Shown piece after piece: positions 45,769-58,582 of a stretch of 64,000 nucleotides of DNA. The position numbers and the translations under genes were made by a program. The notes beneath the pieces were generated by a model. It was given only the letters and a program-made list of their open reading frames with translations. It was not told the origin of the DNA and made no database searches. The DNA lies in assembly GCA_028571685.1 (NCBI GenBank), contig CM053141.1:72401833-72465832 (forward strand), written 5' to 3'. Positions within the stretch are counted from its first letter, which is position 1. Each line of letters begins with the position of its first letter. Source of the stretch: Heterohyrax brucei. Its lineage: Eukaryota; Chordata; Mammalia; Hyracoidea; Procaviidae.

Positions 45769-46952
45769 AGTTTCTAAGTATGTTTCAGAGCGGCTTTGCA
45801 CAGTTCTCTCTCTTTTGGAGGGCACAGGAGTTTACTAATAAGGAAAAGATAACATAGTGTCTTAATGGAGAAGCTCTCTGAAGGCTGGAGAAGGGTGATC
45901 AATTTAGTTTTTACTTTCAAAGACAAATTGTATCACAGTATTTTATCACAAACTTCAGTTACAATTACTTTTTAAATTACTCTCGTTATTTCCTTTTTTC
46001 CTTGCCTCGCCCATTTGTACATCATTGTGATTACTTGCCATGATTCTGCCGGTGCTCTTTGCTGAAAAGTGTAGAGATTAAAGGCCATTTCATGTATATT
46101 AGCCAGATGACTGAAAACTAGACTGTAATTACCCATAAGTTTGTCTGTTTGGCTTACATTAGGGTTTTTAAAAGGATGCATGAATGTACTATATCTTTTA
46201 CTTAAAAGATAAAAAGTATTACCGTTAGAAGCATTTTTGGAGATTCTTTTCTTCTAGCATTGTTTTTCTTAAAGTAAATCACGTATGTACCCCGAGGCAA
46301 CTGTAGTCAAAATAGTTCTCAGGTTAAGGATCACTCCAGAGAGTGTTGTAGTAGCAAGGATCTGGCCCAAGTGTGAGGAAACTCCACCAGTGGGCGTAGT
46401 GAGTTCAGAGAAAGCAGAAGTGCCGGCTTGGCTGTGCTGTCTCTCTGGCCTTCTTCCTGGTTGCCCCAGTGTGATCCCAACTTGGAGTTCAGCCCCAGGA
46501 ACTAGGGTTGTAACCTGAGGAGGTATTTGCCTTCAGTCCCTGGAGGATTGCTTTGGCACTGTCAGATTTTCTTTCTGAGGACAGCCCAGGAAGCAGCGAT
46601 CAAACTCTGTTGGAAAAGAGTATAAGCTCCCAACCCTCGCCCCGTTGATGTAGCAAGGACAACAGCAGCCACCTGCCCCCACCCCCCATGCTCCCCAACC
46701 ACATCTCCTGTCCCTCCGCCGTCTGCTTTGCCCAGATACTCTGCAAGTAGCTAGATGGATAAAGTCCGTCTATAGCCTTTATCGGTCTACTACTTATTCT
46801 GAAAAGAAATTAAGTCCATAGTAGAAAGCTTTATTTTGTCTGGCCTTAGGATTCATTTAGGAATGACTGCAGTGCTTAGTGGCAATGCAGAGGAAAATAC
46901 ATGACAAATGCCTGTTCAGAATTTGTAAATTGTAGCATTGGCAGTTTTTAAC

Positions 46953-47104
46953 AAAACAGAACAACCGGTTGCCGTCAATTCTGGCTCAAAGTGACCCTGT
47001 AGGACAGAGTAGAAGAACTCTCCATAGAGTTTCCAAGGAGTGCCTAGTGTATTCAAACTGCTCACTTTTTGATTAGCTGTAGCACTCAGCCACTATGCCA
47101 GAAA
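46953..47104 (-). repeat. AfroSINE, antisense
   Basis: CCGGTTGCCGTCAATTCTGG, GGACAGAGTAGAAGAACTC and CACTCAGCCACTATGCCA. Confidence 0.9.
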
Positions 47105-47139
47105 CAGCAGTAAGTGGCATTTAATGTTAACAATCATAA

Positions 47140-47335
47140 TAGTTGTAAAATAGATGCAGTTTACTAGCTATGTAACTTTAGGCAAAGTATTTAGCTTCCC
47201 TGTGCTTATTTTCTCATCTGTAAAATGGGGATAATAGTTATACCCTGAGTGGTTGTAAGGATTAAATGAGTTGGTATATGTAAAGGTTTAACAGTGCATG
47301 GCACATAGTTAACACTGCCAATATTAATTATATTA
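47140..47335 (+). repeat. MIR SINE
   Basis: ACTAGCTATGTAACTTTAGG, TTTTCTCATCTGTAAAATGG and AAGGATTAAATGAGTTGGTA, with AGTGCATGGCACATAGT. Confidence 0.88.
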
Positions 47336-47349
47336 AGCTTTTATTATCA

Positions 47350-47525
47350 GTTATCCTTTATCTAATTTAATCCTCATAATAACCCTCTGAGGTATAGGTT
47401 CCTTTACTATATCAGCTTCACAGATGATGAAATTGTGCCATGGTGGGATTTAAGTAACTTGCCCAAGGTTGTATATCTGGAAAAGGATGAGGCAGCTGCC
47501 TGAGTCAAGAGCTCAGTGCTCGCCA
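47350..47525 (-). repeat. MIR SINE, antisense
   Basis: TTTAATCCTCATAATAACCC, AGATGATGAAATTGTGCC and AAGTAACTTGCCCAAGGTTG. Inverted relative to its neighbour 15 bp away. Confidence 0.85.
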
Positions 47526-47682
47526 GGAATTTTATAAAACAGCGCTGTTTTCTCATGGGAAGAAGGACTTCAGATCATCTACGTCAGTCCCCTCATTCTA
47601 TGGCCTTTGCCTCATATTCTCTTCCCTGTGATGATGCTAAACCCCCGTGACTTTTCTGGGGGATAGAACACGCTCTTCAGCT

Positions 47683-47825
47683 CTGTGAGTCACAGTGCTT
47701 AAATGCTCCAGCTCTAACCAAAAGGTCACCACCTCAAATCCACCAGACTCTTCTCCGCAGCTGTGTGCTACAGTGCCACTATGAATCAGAGTTGACCTAG
47801 TGGCTATGGGTTTGGTTTTGTGGTT
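47683..47825 (+). repeat. AfroSINE
   Basis: GTGAGTCACAGTGCTTAAAT head, CACCTCAAATCCACCAGAC and TGAATCAGAGTTGACCTAGT, ending GGGTTTGGTTTTG. Confidence 0.85.
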
Positions 47826-49505
47826 ATCTGAATTAAGACAGGGAGCTAGTCTTACCCTCTGAGTTAGCCCATTGAGGATGGAGAGATGGAATGTAGAGTG
47901 AGCTGGATTGCTGGCCTGACAACATCTCTAGAACCTCCCATCTTGACTGAAGACCCATTGGGCTGCCCCCCATGCCAAGCTGCTGACTTCCTCGTGAGAT
48001 AGATGTACATGACTAGAGTATATTCTTAATTTTTTTTTTTATGTGACTTAAGAGTATCTTTTTTCTCTGGTCCCTTATCTCTATGCCAAGTTTTCCTTTG
48101 TCCTTTATGAAAAAGGGGCAGAGTAAGTCAACAAAGTCAGAGCTTTTCAAAGACTCTTGTTTGCTCCTCTGCCAAAATGCCTTTGTGTTTTGCAGGGTTA
48201 AATAAACAAAAATCTGTTTGCAAGCAGTTGTACACTAAGACATCATGGATTTCTACTTGTTGAGCATTAGAACCAATTTTATTTTAAGGAGTAGAATGAG
48301 AATTGCTTATTATTTTAGCAGAGTCAGAACATACACTTCCTAGTTAATGGTATTGCAGACAGTCTACTTTAAAAGGAGTGAAAACCTGGACCAAAATAAT
48401 TTCCTTTAAGAAGATTTAGAACTGTTGCCTGTGATGTGTAAAAATAATTTATTTCTTCATAGGATTTCTTTATACTTTTTGTTACAGTAACTTATTCATA
48501 CACTGGCTTCCAGCTTGTATCATAAAACTGCCTTGGTTATTTGAGAAAACATTAAATTATAGGTGGTGAATGTTGTTCATATATAAAAACCTGTACTATG
48601 TAAGTAATTATGTTGAACCTAGTTGCAAATAGTTTCTTGGACAGGTGCGTGTAACCGAGGAGAATGGTGGTGTAATCTTGTGAACCTTGGCAAGGAGTAA
48701 CATGTAGCCTATCAATCTGGATAATCTGGGCTCTAAATTGGTCTCAAAAGGGTTACATTGGCGCTGCTAGATGCCTTAGGCACTGGGTCTTCTGCATCTT
48801 GAGAGATTGTGAAGATTAGAGAAAAGGGAACTTGCCAGTCTTCTAGATGTGACAGCCCTGGTGACTGTGGGTTGCCTATCTCCAGTAAAGGAGTAGTTGA
48901 GTTATCAGAAACATGTTCAGGGAAGGGCTGGGATAACAGCAAGGGGCTGAAATGCCAAGAGGGGCACAGGTGGTAGAAGCTAAGCTCATAGAGCAGAAAT
49001 GGGCAGGGTTCCAGAAGTGGGCAGCCTTCCAGAAGGTGTGCACCTGGTATTCTTCATTCACTAGCTTATGGGCTTCTTTGTTAAACATGCACTTTAATGA
49101 AATCCCTGTAGAAGAAAATCTGCACAGTCTGAGATGCTGAAGCTTGAACCTAGTGGGACTTCTGCTGGGTTATAACGGGTTCTTCTTGTGCAGATGTGTT
49201 TTTGAAGGAGCCACATATATTTTTGTAAGTATGTTCATCCCAGCAAGGCTGCTTTTGCACACAGTAAAAGGCTATGTTCAGAGTTAATCTGCGAGACCAG
49301 AGTGTTGGACAGGGAAACACATTGCTGACTCCACGCTTACATTTGAGATGTCTGTGGGCTGCAAAACAAGTTGATTTTGGGGAGTAGGTTCTCATGATGT
49401 TAAAAGGGGTAAGGGACATGGAGTGGGCTTGCCTGGATTTGAATTCTGGTTCCACTCCTTTCAAAGGTTAGTGATTTAAACCTATCTAGAGGTACAGTGA
49501 AAGAA

Positions 49506-49634
49506 GGACCTAGCGATCAGCTTCCATGAAGGTTACAGTCAAGAAAATCCTACCAAGTTCAATTCTGCTGTGTAACACAGAGTTACTGTGAGTTGGACTC
49601 ATCTGATAGCAGTGGGGTTTGTTTTTGGTTTCCA
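49506..49634 (+). repeat. AfroSINE, head missing
   Basis: AGCGATCAGCTTCCATGAAG (long-form insert), TCAATTCTGCTGTGTAACAC and a GTGGGGTTTGTTTTTGG tail. Confidence 0.8.
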
Positions 49635-51299
49635 TCTCTCCGTTGCTCTCGTAGCCAAGCTGCTTAAACTCTGTGCACCTACTTTCCTCCCATATAAAGT
49701 CCTTACCTCTATAGTTACCTTGTGGATAGAAAGGGTTAATACACTTGGCTTCTACTGAGTATGAAATGATGACAGGGATCATTAAAATTAGAACAGCAGT
49801 CAAAAGAGTTGGAATTGCTCTCTTGGCATCTGGTTAGGTTGTTGGACTACTTGGTGGACATTTTGAATCGAGGGTCTAGCTCTTAAAAGTCGCCTGGAAA
49901 TTCCTTAAGATTCTGTTTCCGTTTGCACAGATTTAACATCAGGCCAACGTAAGCACAGATTTAAGGTTTGTAAAACCTTGACTTTGCAAATTCCATTTCT
50001 GCTCAGACAAGTAGCCTTTTCTTATGACGGTGACCCCCGCCAAGGAGCATAGACTTCTGCCTAGGTGTGCTGTGGGCACGGACCTGGGGTTTGCTGGGAA
50101 CCTTGCAGGGGAGGGGAGAGAGAGTTCATTAGGTGCCCATTCTGTTAAGAATTCCCAACAAACTGGCCCACTGGGTGGTGGAAATAGAGGACGTGCTAGA
50201 AAGCAGTTGGCATAAAGATCCTCCTACTGATGAGGACTTTTTCGCAAAAAGACATACATTGCCAGGAAATGCTAACAAAAATTTCAAGACAGATTTGGAG
50301 GAATTAAATTATTCTTAGGCATATTGCCTGGTTTCCAGGCGTTTAGGGATATGCAAATGTTCATGTTCTTTAGAGTTTGGTCTCATTTGTACAAAGTACA
50401 TTAGTACTAAAAATGAGATTTGCTAGTCCTGCATTTTCGTGTGAATTTATGCAGTGAATATTTAATTTGATTCTTGATCAAGCAAAAGGAGGCGGCAGTC
50501 TTCAAACAGCAACTGTAGTTTATTTTTCTATGTGCCGCACGGACTGCTCTAATTTTTTTTCTCTTGACTGAGATGCAAAGTAGAATATTGTCCCAAACTA
50601 ATACTCTTGCTATAGCAAGACTTCCACTGTTTGTTTTTGCTTCTTTTAATATGTAACTCTCTTAAGAGTATTATTGTATTACAGCTAAGAGGCATTAACC
50701 TAAAACTGAGTACTTGACACATCTGAATGCCATTGTAACAATTAACCTGTGATTAGATTTGGCTTCTTACGATGCCTTTACTGTAGGGTGCCTATGATAT
50801 TAAACTTGTAGTGTTCTACTCTGCAGAACTTATAAAAGCTCTCTCTGATAAGCACACTGAAATTATGTGGCTTTTATTTTTATTGCTTTGTTATACACTG
50901 CCAGCTTAACCGAACCCTTTAAGTTGCTTTTATTCTTTATGGTAAAGATAATGCAGAGAAGTGAATGTGGGGCAAAGTGTGTACCTGTTCATGCTGTTCT
51001 GTCAGTCATTTGCTCTCTGATTATTCTAATTTCTCTGTCTCCACTCTGGTTAGAACAAAACAAAACAAAAAAGGGCAAAAAAAGGGGGGAACTTCACTAT
51101 GTATATCCCTCCACCAAAATACCGTCATAGACTCACCTGTAACATCTAATTTCTGTGCTTCCACTATCTTAAAAAAAAAGTAAAAGTGAGAGAACTTCAC
51201 TACCCATATCCTGCTCCACTAAAATACCTTTATAGGGGTATCTGCAGCATCTGTCTCTGCTTCCTCTCTGATTTCTTAGCACTTTTACATTTTGTTAGT

Positions 51300-51501
51300 A
51301 TCCTCACTAACGGCTGTGGAGTCAATTTTAACACCTAGAAGCCCTGTAGAACAGAGTAGAACCACCATAGGATTGCCAAGGCTGAAATCTTTGTAGAAGC
51401 AGGCTGCCTCATCTTTCTTCTGTGGAGTGGCTGGTGAGTTTGAATCACTGACTTCTCAGTTAGCAGCCAGGTGCTTTAGCACTGCGCCACCAAGGCTCCT
51501 A
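51300..51501 (-). repeat. AfroSINE, long form, antisense
   Basis: TAACGGCTGTGGAGTCAATT, GCTGAAATCTTTGTAGAAGC, CTCATCTTTCTTCTGTGG and GCACTGCGCCACCAAGGCTC. Confidence 0.9.
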
Positions 51502-51715
51502 CTCTTCTCACGACTAGGCTGGAATTAAAATCTGCTTTCTCGGAAGTTGATGACGATTGCTCAGTGGTCAGGCCCCAAGTTGTCTAACCTTCCTTCTGTT
51601 TCCTGGATGCCTCTGTAGGATTTCCTCTTAATGATCACTTTTTCCTATCTGCGCTGTCTTAATCCTTTGTTTCTAGGATATTGAGTAGTCTCCGAATCTT
51701 TTCCTTTCTTGTTGC

Positions 51716-51913
51716 CTTTTTTGTTAGGTAGCATGCAGTTAATTTTGACTCATGCTGACCCCATGTGACAGAGTAGAACTGCCCCATAGGGTCATCTTGG
51801 CTGTAATCTTCATGTGAGCGAGTTGCCAGGTCTTTTCTCCTGCAGAGCAGCAAACTGCCAGCATTTCCATTTGCAGCTGAGCGCTGAACTGTTTGTACTA
51901 CCAGGGCTCTCTT
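51716..51913 (-). repeat. AfroSINE, long form, antisense
   Basis: TTTTGTTAGGTAGCATGCAG, GACAGAGTAGAACTGCCCC, GCCAGGTCTTTTCTCCTGCA and TACTACCAGGGCTCT. Confidence 0.9.
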
Positions 51914-52102
51914 TATAGAGCCTTGTGTTTGGGTCCTTTCGCTTATTTTAGCTGAATTATTTCTTCCTTGTGAGTGCCTCCGTTCGGCTGAGTCCTCCAT
52001 TGGATCCTGCCTTATTTGTAGCCGATTACTAAATCCATAGTGTCTTCCTTCTGAATGACAGACCAGGGCTTTAACCACCCCCTCGCACCTTGTGGAGTCC
52101 TG

Positions 52103-52284
52103 CATGGCATAAACAATTAAGTGTTCCGCTAACCTACTGTTTGGCAGTTTGACTCTGTCCAGAGGCTCGTGGGAAGCAAAGGCTGGTCATTTGAAAGGTC
52201 ACAGCCATTGAAACCTTGTGGAGCAGTTTTCCGAGTCATACGGAGTCACCATGAGGCAGACTTCACTCCCCTGCAGTTGGTTAG
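52103..52284 (+). repeat. AfroSINE, diverged
   Basis: CATGGCATAAACAATTAAGT head, GGTCACAGCCATTGAAACC and CACCATGAGGCAGACTTCAC. Old copy. Confidence 0.65.
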
Positions 52285-52949
52285 CACACTTGTGTGTGGA
52301 TGTCCATTGTCACCTTGAGCCTGTCATGCCTCTGGCTTCCCTTAGGCTGAAATTGGAAGCAAAATTCTTCTTAACGCACAGTCAGGCACCTTTTGCTGTT
52401 TTCTTCCTCCTTCTTGCCCCATATGTAAGCATTTGCAAAATCCTATAGGTTATTTCTCTGCACCGTCCTTTGCTTCAGTCCTGTCTTTTTGGTACGTTCT
52501 GTTGCCACTTTGGTTCTTGCCTTCATGGCCTTCTGCCCAGAGTGGTGCAGTACACCTTGTACAGCCAGACCCACCTCTTTTCTATCTACTCCAGTCCCTC
52601 CTCCTGTGCCCTGTAGCCGCGTTGAGATTCCTCGAATGCAGCTCTAATCCTGTCTGCTTCCCTTTCAATAGCTCTTTTGTGTACTGATGGATGTGCATCA
52701 GGTCACATGACCATACCTGTCTTTTTTAAACTGGATCCCACTGCTCCCTCTTCAGAAGCATTGGACTGCCTGTCCTAGCTCTTCCCAGAATTGGATGTTC
52801 AGTTAGTCATGTCTGTACTGAAGATTATGCCATCCATTGTATTCTGTCTTCAGATTCCTGTAGTTAGATGTGGTTGTTTGATCATCTGAACCGCACAGCA
52901 GTCTGTGTTTGCCTCTGTCATGGCATATCCCTAGTGCCGCTTGCTCACC

Positions 52950-53085
52950 AACCTTCTTCCACCTGTGCAGGGTTCTTAGATGGCAGAGACTGTCTTGCTA
53001 ATCCCGTGTTGAGCAATCACATGTAGGCCTGTGTACATCTGCCAAGTTGATTAAGTACTTGTTGAATGGAAATACACATTCATAA
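52950..53085 (+). repeat. L2 LINE 3' end just upstream of the acceptor
   Basis: GGTTCTTAGATGGCAGAGAC, then GATTAAGTACTTGTTGAATG resembles the L2 3' terminus. It ends about 55 bp before the exon 2 acceptor. Confidence 0.5.
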
Positions 53086-53141
53086 TCACACAGATGGGAA
53101 AGTGTGAAGTTCATTCATAAGTCTTGTTTTTCCTTTGCTAG

Positions 53142-53863
<722 letters not shown>

Positions 53864-54835
53864 TGATGAGTCACTGTTTGATGACGCCTTTTTTTTTCTC
53901 TTTTTAAAAGGTAAAAACTTAGGCTTGGATTGTCCTGCTGCAGTCTGGATAGAAGTAACCTTGACAACTTTACCTGATTTATATAGGGTGAATAAAAACT
54001 TCAGTCAGTCATTACAGAGTTAGAAATTTGTATTTGTGGGATGAGAAGTTGTTATAAAAGTAGGGAAGTGATATCTGAGAACCTGTTTAGTGAATGTTGA
54101 AACACCATTGTTATAGCTGGCATGGAATTAAAACATCTTTTGCATTCTTTTCATCAGGATTATGTATCTAATCATTGTGGGCAAGCAGAGGATAAGTCTA
54201 GTATGAGTACACTTACCATTAGTATGATTTGTATGGAAAATTGTAGAGTCATAAAATGACTACAGAATTCAGTGCGGAAGAAAGCATTGTTTTTATAACC
54301 CTGTATCTACCTCTTGGTTTCCTCTCTAGAACACTGTGGCTGAAGCAGCTGTAGTCGGGATCCACGTGGGCAGATTTCTTTTCCTTCACTGGCAGTGTTG
54401 TTTGTACCATTAATGTTTGTACTCTGCTTGGCCTTCATGAGGAGAGAAAACAAAAATCACTGAATACTTTTCTTAAATGGAAAACACTTTGTTTCAGAAA
54501 TCATTTATTGTTCTGTGGAGATTTTCTACACTGGAGTTTTTGCAAGCTGTTCGTTGAAGGGTATCCTTGCGTTCATTTTCACATGCTTGGGTTTGCTGTT
54601 ACCAGCTTTATCAAGTAGTACTTCCCTTACTAGTAGATTGCAAAAAATATTTTTGTTTCTCTCTTTATGTAGTGTTTGTTTTTTGGAGAACTGATCAAAA
54701 GGAAAGTTATATTGAAAACAGATGGACCTGTGTGCTGTGGTTGCATGTTGAGTATAACAGGCAGCAGCATGATTCATCTCTGGAAGAAATTCTGATACTA
54801 CTAGTAATGTATTATGCCTCCTTAGTATTGACTTA

Positions 54836-55001
54836 GGAAAACTCTGATGGAAATAGTGGTTAGGTGCTATGTCTGCTAACCAGAAGCTTGGCAGTTCAGA
54901 CTGCCAGGTGCTCCTTGGAAACTGTGGAGCAGTTCTTCTCAGCCCTATAGGGTCACTATGAGTCCAGATCCACTTGAGAGCACTGGGTTTGGTTTTGGGT
55001 T
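54836..55001 (+). repeat. AfroSINE
   Basis: AACTCTGATGGAAATAGTGG head, CTAACCAGAAGCTTGGCAG and CCCTATAGGGTCACTATGAG, ending GGGTTTGGTTTTGG. Confidence 0.92.
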
Positions 55002-55099
55002 GCAGTGTTGGCTTATTGTAGCGCAAATGAGTAAGATAATGAAAATAAAGAAGCAGACCTCAACAGTAAGAATTACTTTTTATCCAGGGCTTGGAACTG

Positions 55100-55316
55100 G
55101 TTTGTTATATTTCTGAGAATTTGCATTTCCATCTCAGATGTACTGAATCAAAGTCTACATTTTAACAAGTTCCCAGGTGATCCTTATGTATAGTATGTAA
55201 TACGTTTTGGAAACAGTAGCTCTACCAGTGGTTCTCACAATGACTCTCTATCCAGCAGTATTAACATCCCATGGGACCTTGTTAGAAATGCAAATTCTTA
55301 GCAGAAGTTCAAACCA
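55100..55316 (+). repeat. MER5A-like hAT pieces
   Basis: TGTACTGAATCAAAGTCTAC, then TTAACAAGTTCCCAGGTGAT (right part), followed by AGTGGTTCTCACAATGACTC and GACCTTGTTAGAAATGCAAA (left part): two partial MER5A copies in tandem. Confidence 0.65.
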
Positions 55317-55344
55317 AAATGAACCCATTTGAAGCCCTGCCTTT

Positions 55345-55462
55345 AGAAACCCTTGTGTCATAGTTAAGTGCGCTATCAGGAGTTTGAATCCACCGGTTGC
55401 TCCTTGGAAGCGCTCTGGGGCAGTTCTTCTCTGTCCTGTAGGGTCACTGTGAGTCAAGGTTT
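55345..55462 (+). repeat. AfroSINE (first of a pair)
   Basis: GAAACCCTTGTGTCATAGTT, AGTTTGAATCCACCGGTTGC and CTGTAGGGTCACTGTGAGTC. Tail truncated. Confidence 0.9.
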
Positions 55463-55467
55463 GTTTT

Positions 55468-55636
55468 TTTGGTAATGATGGTGCATTGGTTAAAAGTGGG
55501 GTTGCTTAACAAAAAGTCAGCAGTTAAACCTACCAGTTGCTTCTTGGGAAACTGGGGCAGTTCTGCACTGTCCTATGTGGTTGTCGAGTCAGAATTGGCT
55601 TGAAGGCAGTGGAGTTGGTTTGGTTTTTTTGGTTAG
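55468..55636 (+). repeat. AfroSINE (second of a pair)
   Basis: ATGATGGTGCATTGGTTAAA, CCAGTTGCTTCTTGGGAAAC and GGCAGTGGAGTTGGTTTGG. Confidence 0.9.
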
Positions 55637-55845
55637 AGGCAGAACTGGAAATAGTTTGTAAAGCCAAGAAATTTGATAAGGATACATGCAGTGAAGCCTT
55701 TTCTCTTCCTGGCTTCCGCAGAAGGAATACTTGTTTCATAAACATACTGTACTTTATAAATAAGTTTAAGTAATACCTTTTACCATAGAATTCAGAAGTT
55801 AGAGTTAGTTTTGTCTATGAATTCGAAAACCTTGACTGTGCACCC

Positions 55846-55974
55846 AAACCAAACTTACGCCATTGAGTTGATTCCAGCTTATAGTGATGATACAGGACAG
55901 GTTAGAACTGCCCCATAGGGTTTCCAAGGAGCAACTGGTAGATTAGAACTGCTGTCCTTTCGGTTAGCAGCAAA
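55846..55974 (-). repeat. AfroSINE, antisense, head truncated
   Basis: AACTTACGCCATTGAGTTGA, TTAGAACTGCCCCATAGGG and CTTTCGGTTAGCAGC. Confidence 0.9.
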
Positions 55975-56132
55975 TGTATGTAATTTTGTCAGCCATTGAA
56001 TTTCCTACCTTTTTTTCACGTAGCAGTTTGGAGATACAGTGCATACTTATTTTTCTCCATCAAGCTATATATTTTTTATTTGACTTTGACGGCACTTGGC
56101 TTGGCCTTTTGTTTTTTGAGTTAGAAGCAATT

Positions 56133-56157
56133 AAGCCAAGCCAAGTGCCGTCGACAG
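56133..56157 (-). repeat. Short palindrome-family fragment
   Basis: TTAAGCCAAGCCAAGTGCCG followed by TCGAC, truncated before the palindrome. Confidence 0.6.
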
Positions 56158-57005
56158 TTAGGTAAATTTAAAAGGAAAAATGATTTAGCTTGCCCCAGAA
56201 TACATAGGATCATAAAAATATGTGAATGAAATTAGAGATTATTCAAGATAAAGGGTATCTTTGTATAGATTAGTTACAAAAAGAATTTGTAAAAGCCATT
56301 TCTGAACAAAATTGCATTTGCTCACTGGCATCAGGTGTCAGTTGACTTGGATATGGTATACAGAAAAACACATCTTTGTAGGGTAAGTGGTTTTCCTCTT
56401 TTTAGACTCGAAACTAGATTATAACGCTTTCTTTCTTGTGTGGTGTGGTGACAATTGAGCTTTTAAACAGCTTTTTCATTTTTCTTTTTAATACACAGAA
56501 AGGTGTAGAGGAAAATGAACTTTTTAGCAGAATTTATGAAAGAGATCCATGATAATGTGTGTGAAAATAATAGGAAGAAAGCCCTGAATATAAATGAGAA
56601 ATTAAGAATAACTGAAATGTTGAAAAGGCAACAGAGAGAGATTGTGTGGGGAGTGTAATACTGAACATTAGCTTTTCTAGAGATGTTAGTTTTGTGTTCT
56701 TTTTTAAATGTGATTCCTTCGAAGTGAAGATTCAGCAGCTCCCATTAAATGCATGCCAAATTGGTATAGAAAGTGGGCTCTAAGGACAAGTTCTGATGTG
56801 GAGGCTCTGGCTTAGTTTCTTTTGCCTAAGCACGTAATTATTTGAAAAGCTTTTGCAGTGACAAATTACTTGAAGGAAAGAGGATAATTCTTTTCACTTT
56901 TACTGTAATGGAATTCTTCACTCTTTTTTTTTCCTTTTATTCCTCACCTGATTTAGCCTGTTTTTCATGTTTGTATTCATTTACATAATTACCCCTCACG
57001 TCTAA

Positions 57006-58430
57006 GCACCACCCTTTTTTGTTTTAAATGTTTTATTGAGTTTTTGGTGAAAGTTAACGTGGCAGGTTAGTTCCCAGTTGACGATTTCTGGGCAGATTAT
57101 TCAGTGTCATTAGTTAAATGTATCACCGTGTGTCACCTTTCTTTTTAATTGTGTTCTTTTTGTTCCTTTTCCGGTATTCTGGTTCTCTTCTCCATTATCT
57201 TCTCATCTTGGCTGTTGAGAAATTGCTGATCTTTTAGTCTCATAGTTTTTAAGTAGAGCACCAGTCTTAGAGGTAATATCTTTTGTGTGCCACTCTGCTG
57301 TTTTGCTAAAAGGCAATCTTGGGATAGGCTTAGTTCTAGGTTTAAAGTAGCACTTCAGACGGCTTTGAACTCATTCAGTCATTGCTAACTGAAACTGGAA
57401 ACAGACTCAGATTGTTACAATTTGGGTGATCTGGAACAATAACCAGAACAGGAAAATGTACAGGTCAAAGCCCTTGTATGGGAGACTTGAAAGAGGCGTA
57501 GTAAGCCTTTCAGGAGCCTGATGTGTGAGACTGGATTATTGGCAGCACTGTGGAGAGTAACAGACATTCGGAATAGTGTCGTTGGCTGCCATCTTTGAGT
57601 GGATCACTGCTGTTTCTGACTGCTTAGAATTCATTGGGCAGGAGACTTGGTTGCTATGCAATACATATGCTGCCCTTGTTTTCTAAGAGGGGTAGTCTAG
57701 GATTCTAGTGGGGCTTCGACTTGTAATTCTTTCCATTCTGTTTATTGTTTGGATTCATCTAACTTTAAAAAAATTGAATCTGTTCTGATTTTGTGTCCTC
57801 AGCAATGGCTGAACTGGGAAGAACCAGTGGGAAGCCCTGGTTTAAAGAGTGTTTCAGGCTGATAGCCTTACGGAGCCCTCTGTTCTGTACTGTTCCAGTT
57901 TGCCTGCCTTTAAAAAAAAAAAAAAATGAGTTCTGTTTCAGAGTTTTTTCCCATTCTATCCAGGACCAGCTGTTGTGATCCTAGTTAGAGCAGTCAACCA
58001 TGGTAGCCTATCACCACCTAACTCTTCTGGTCTCAGAGTTGATGAGGTCAAGGCCTGTGTATGTGTAGACTTACTTCTTTGAGCTTTTGGTTTCCTTCTA
58101 TTGTTTACTACCTGGTGAGTAGAGAATAGTAGCTGTATCTTAGATGGCCACTCATAAGCTATTAAAACCCAAGATGTGCATCACTTCAGTAGGAAGCAGA
58201 GCATGATTTTTGTGAGCCGATTTATACCAACAGACTGAGTAGTCCCATGAAACTATGGTCCTGAACTTTCAAACCCAGAAGACTGTCTTGAAAGATATTT
58301 GATATCTTTCAGATATCAAATCTGAAGCCCCACTCAGATAAAGATATCTGAGGAGTGTCCGTATTTGTGTGTTCAATATATGTGCCTGTACCTACATATT
58401 TTGTCTTCATGCATGCCCAGAGACACTTGT
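57006..58430 (-). mobile_element. L1 3'UTR, antisense, degraded
   Basis: TGTTTTATTGAGTTTTTGGT, AGTTAACGTGGCAGGTTAG, TTTTAGTCTCATAGTTTTTA and AAGTAGAGCACCAGTCTTAG at the left. GTCTCAGAGTTGATGAGGTC, TATCTTAGATGGCCACTCAT and GAAACTATGGTCCTGAAC follow further right. The middle (about 57.35-57.8 kb) is too diverged to place. It may continue past the SINE at 58431 toward 58.75 kb. Confidence 0.6.
58298..58352. other. Two adjacent perfect hairpins rich in GATATC
   Basis: First stem TTTGATATC (58298-58306), loop TTTCA, GATATCAAA (58312-58320). Second stem CTCAGATA (58333-58340), loop AAGA, TATCTGAG (58345-58352). They lie within or next to the degraded antisense L1. Confidence 0.7.
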
Positions 58431-58582
58431 GGATCCTGGTGGTACAGTGGTTAAGAGTTTAGCTGCTACCCAAAATGCCAACAGTTTGAATCTACCAGCT
58501 GCTCCTTGAAAACCCTGTGGGGTAGTAGCTCTACTCTGTCCTGTAGGGTTGCTCTGAGTCAGAGTCAAACTGACAGCAACAC
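58431..58582 (+). repeat. AfroSINE
   Basis: ATCCTGGTGGTACAGTGGTT, AACAGTTTGAATCTACCAGC and CTGTAGGGTTGCTCTGAGTC. Confidence 0.93.

Larger units (their letters stand above)
40664..53141 (+). other. PIK3R1: PIK3R1 intron 1 (leader intron)
   Basis: Inferred from the donor at 40664 and the acceptor at 53140-53141 (TTGTTTTTCCTTTGCTAG). It carries the rest of the CpG island, an antisense RTE at 42.1-44.0 kb, a MIR pair at 47.1-47.5 kb and scattered AfroSINEs. Apart from these, 43970-45600, 45770-46950, 47830-49500 and 49640-51300 hold no recognised element or gene; a (TGG)n tract of about 15 bp lies near 45120. Confidence 0.7.

Noticed and set aside
50024-50318. Open frames near 50.0-50.3 kb as a possible alternative PIK3R1 exon
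   Set aside because: No convincing acceptor/donor pair around them and no similarity to known p55alpha or p50alpha first exons, which lie downstream of this window.
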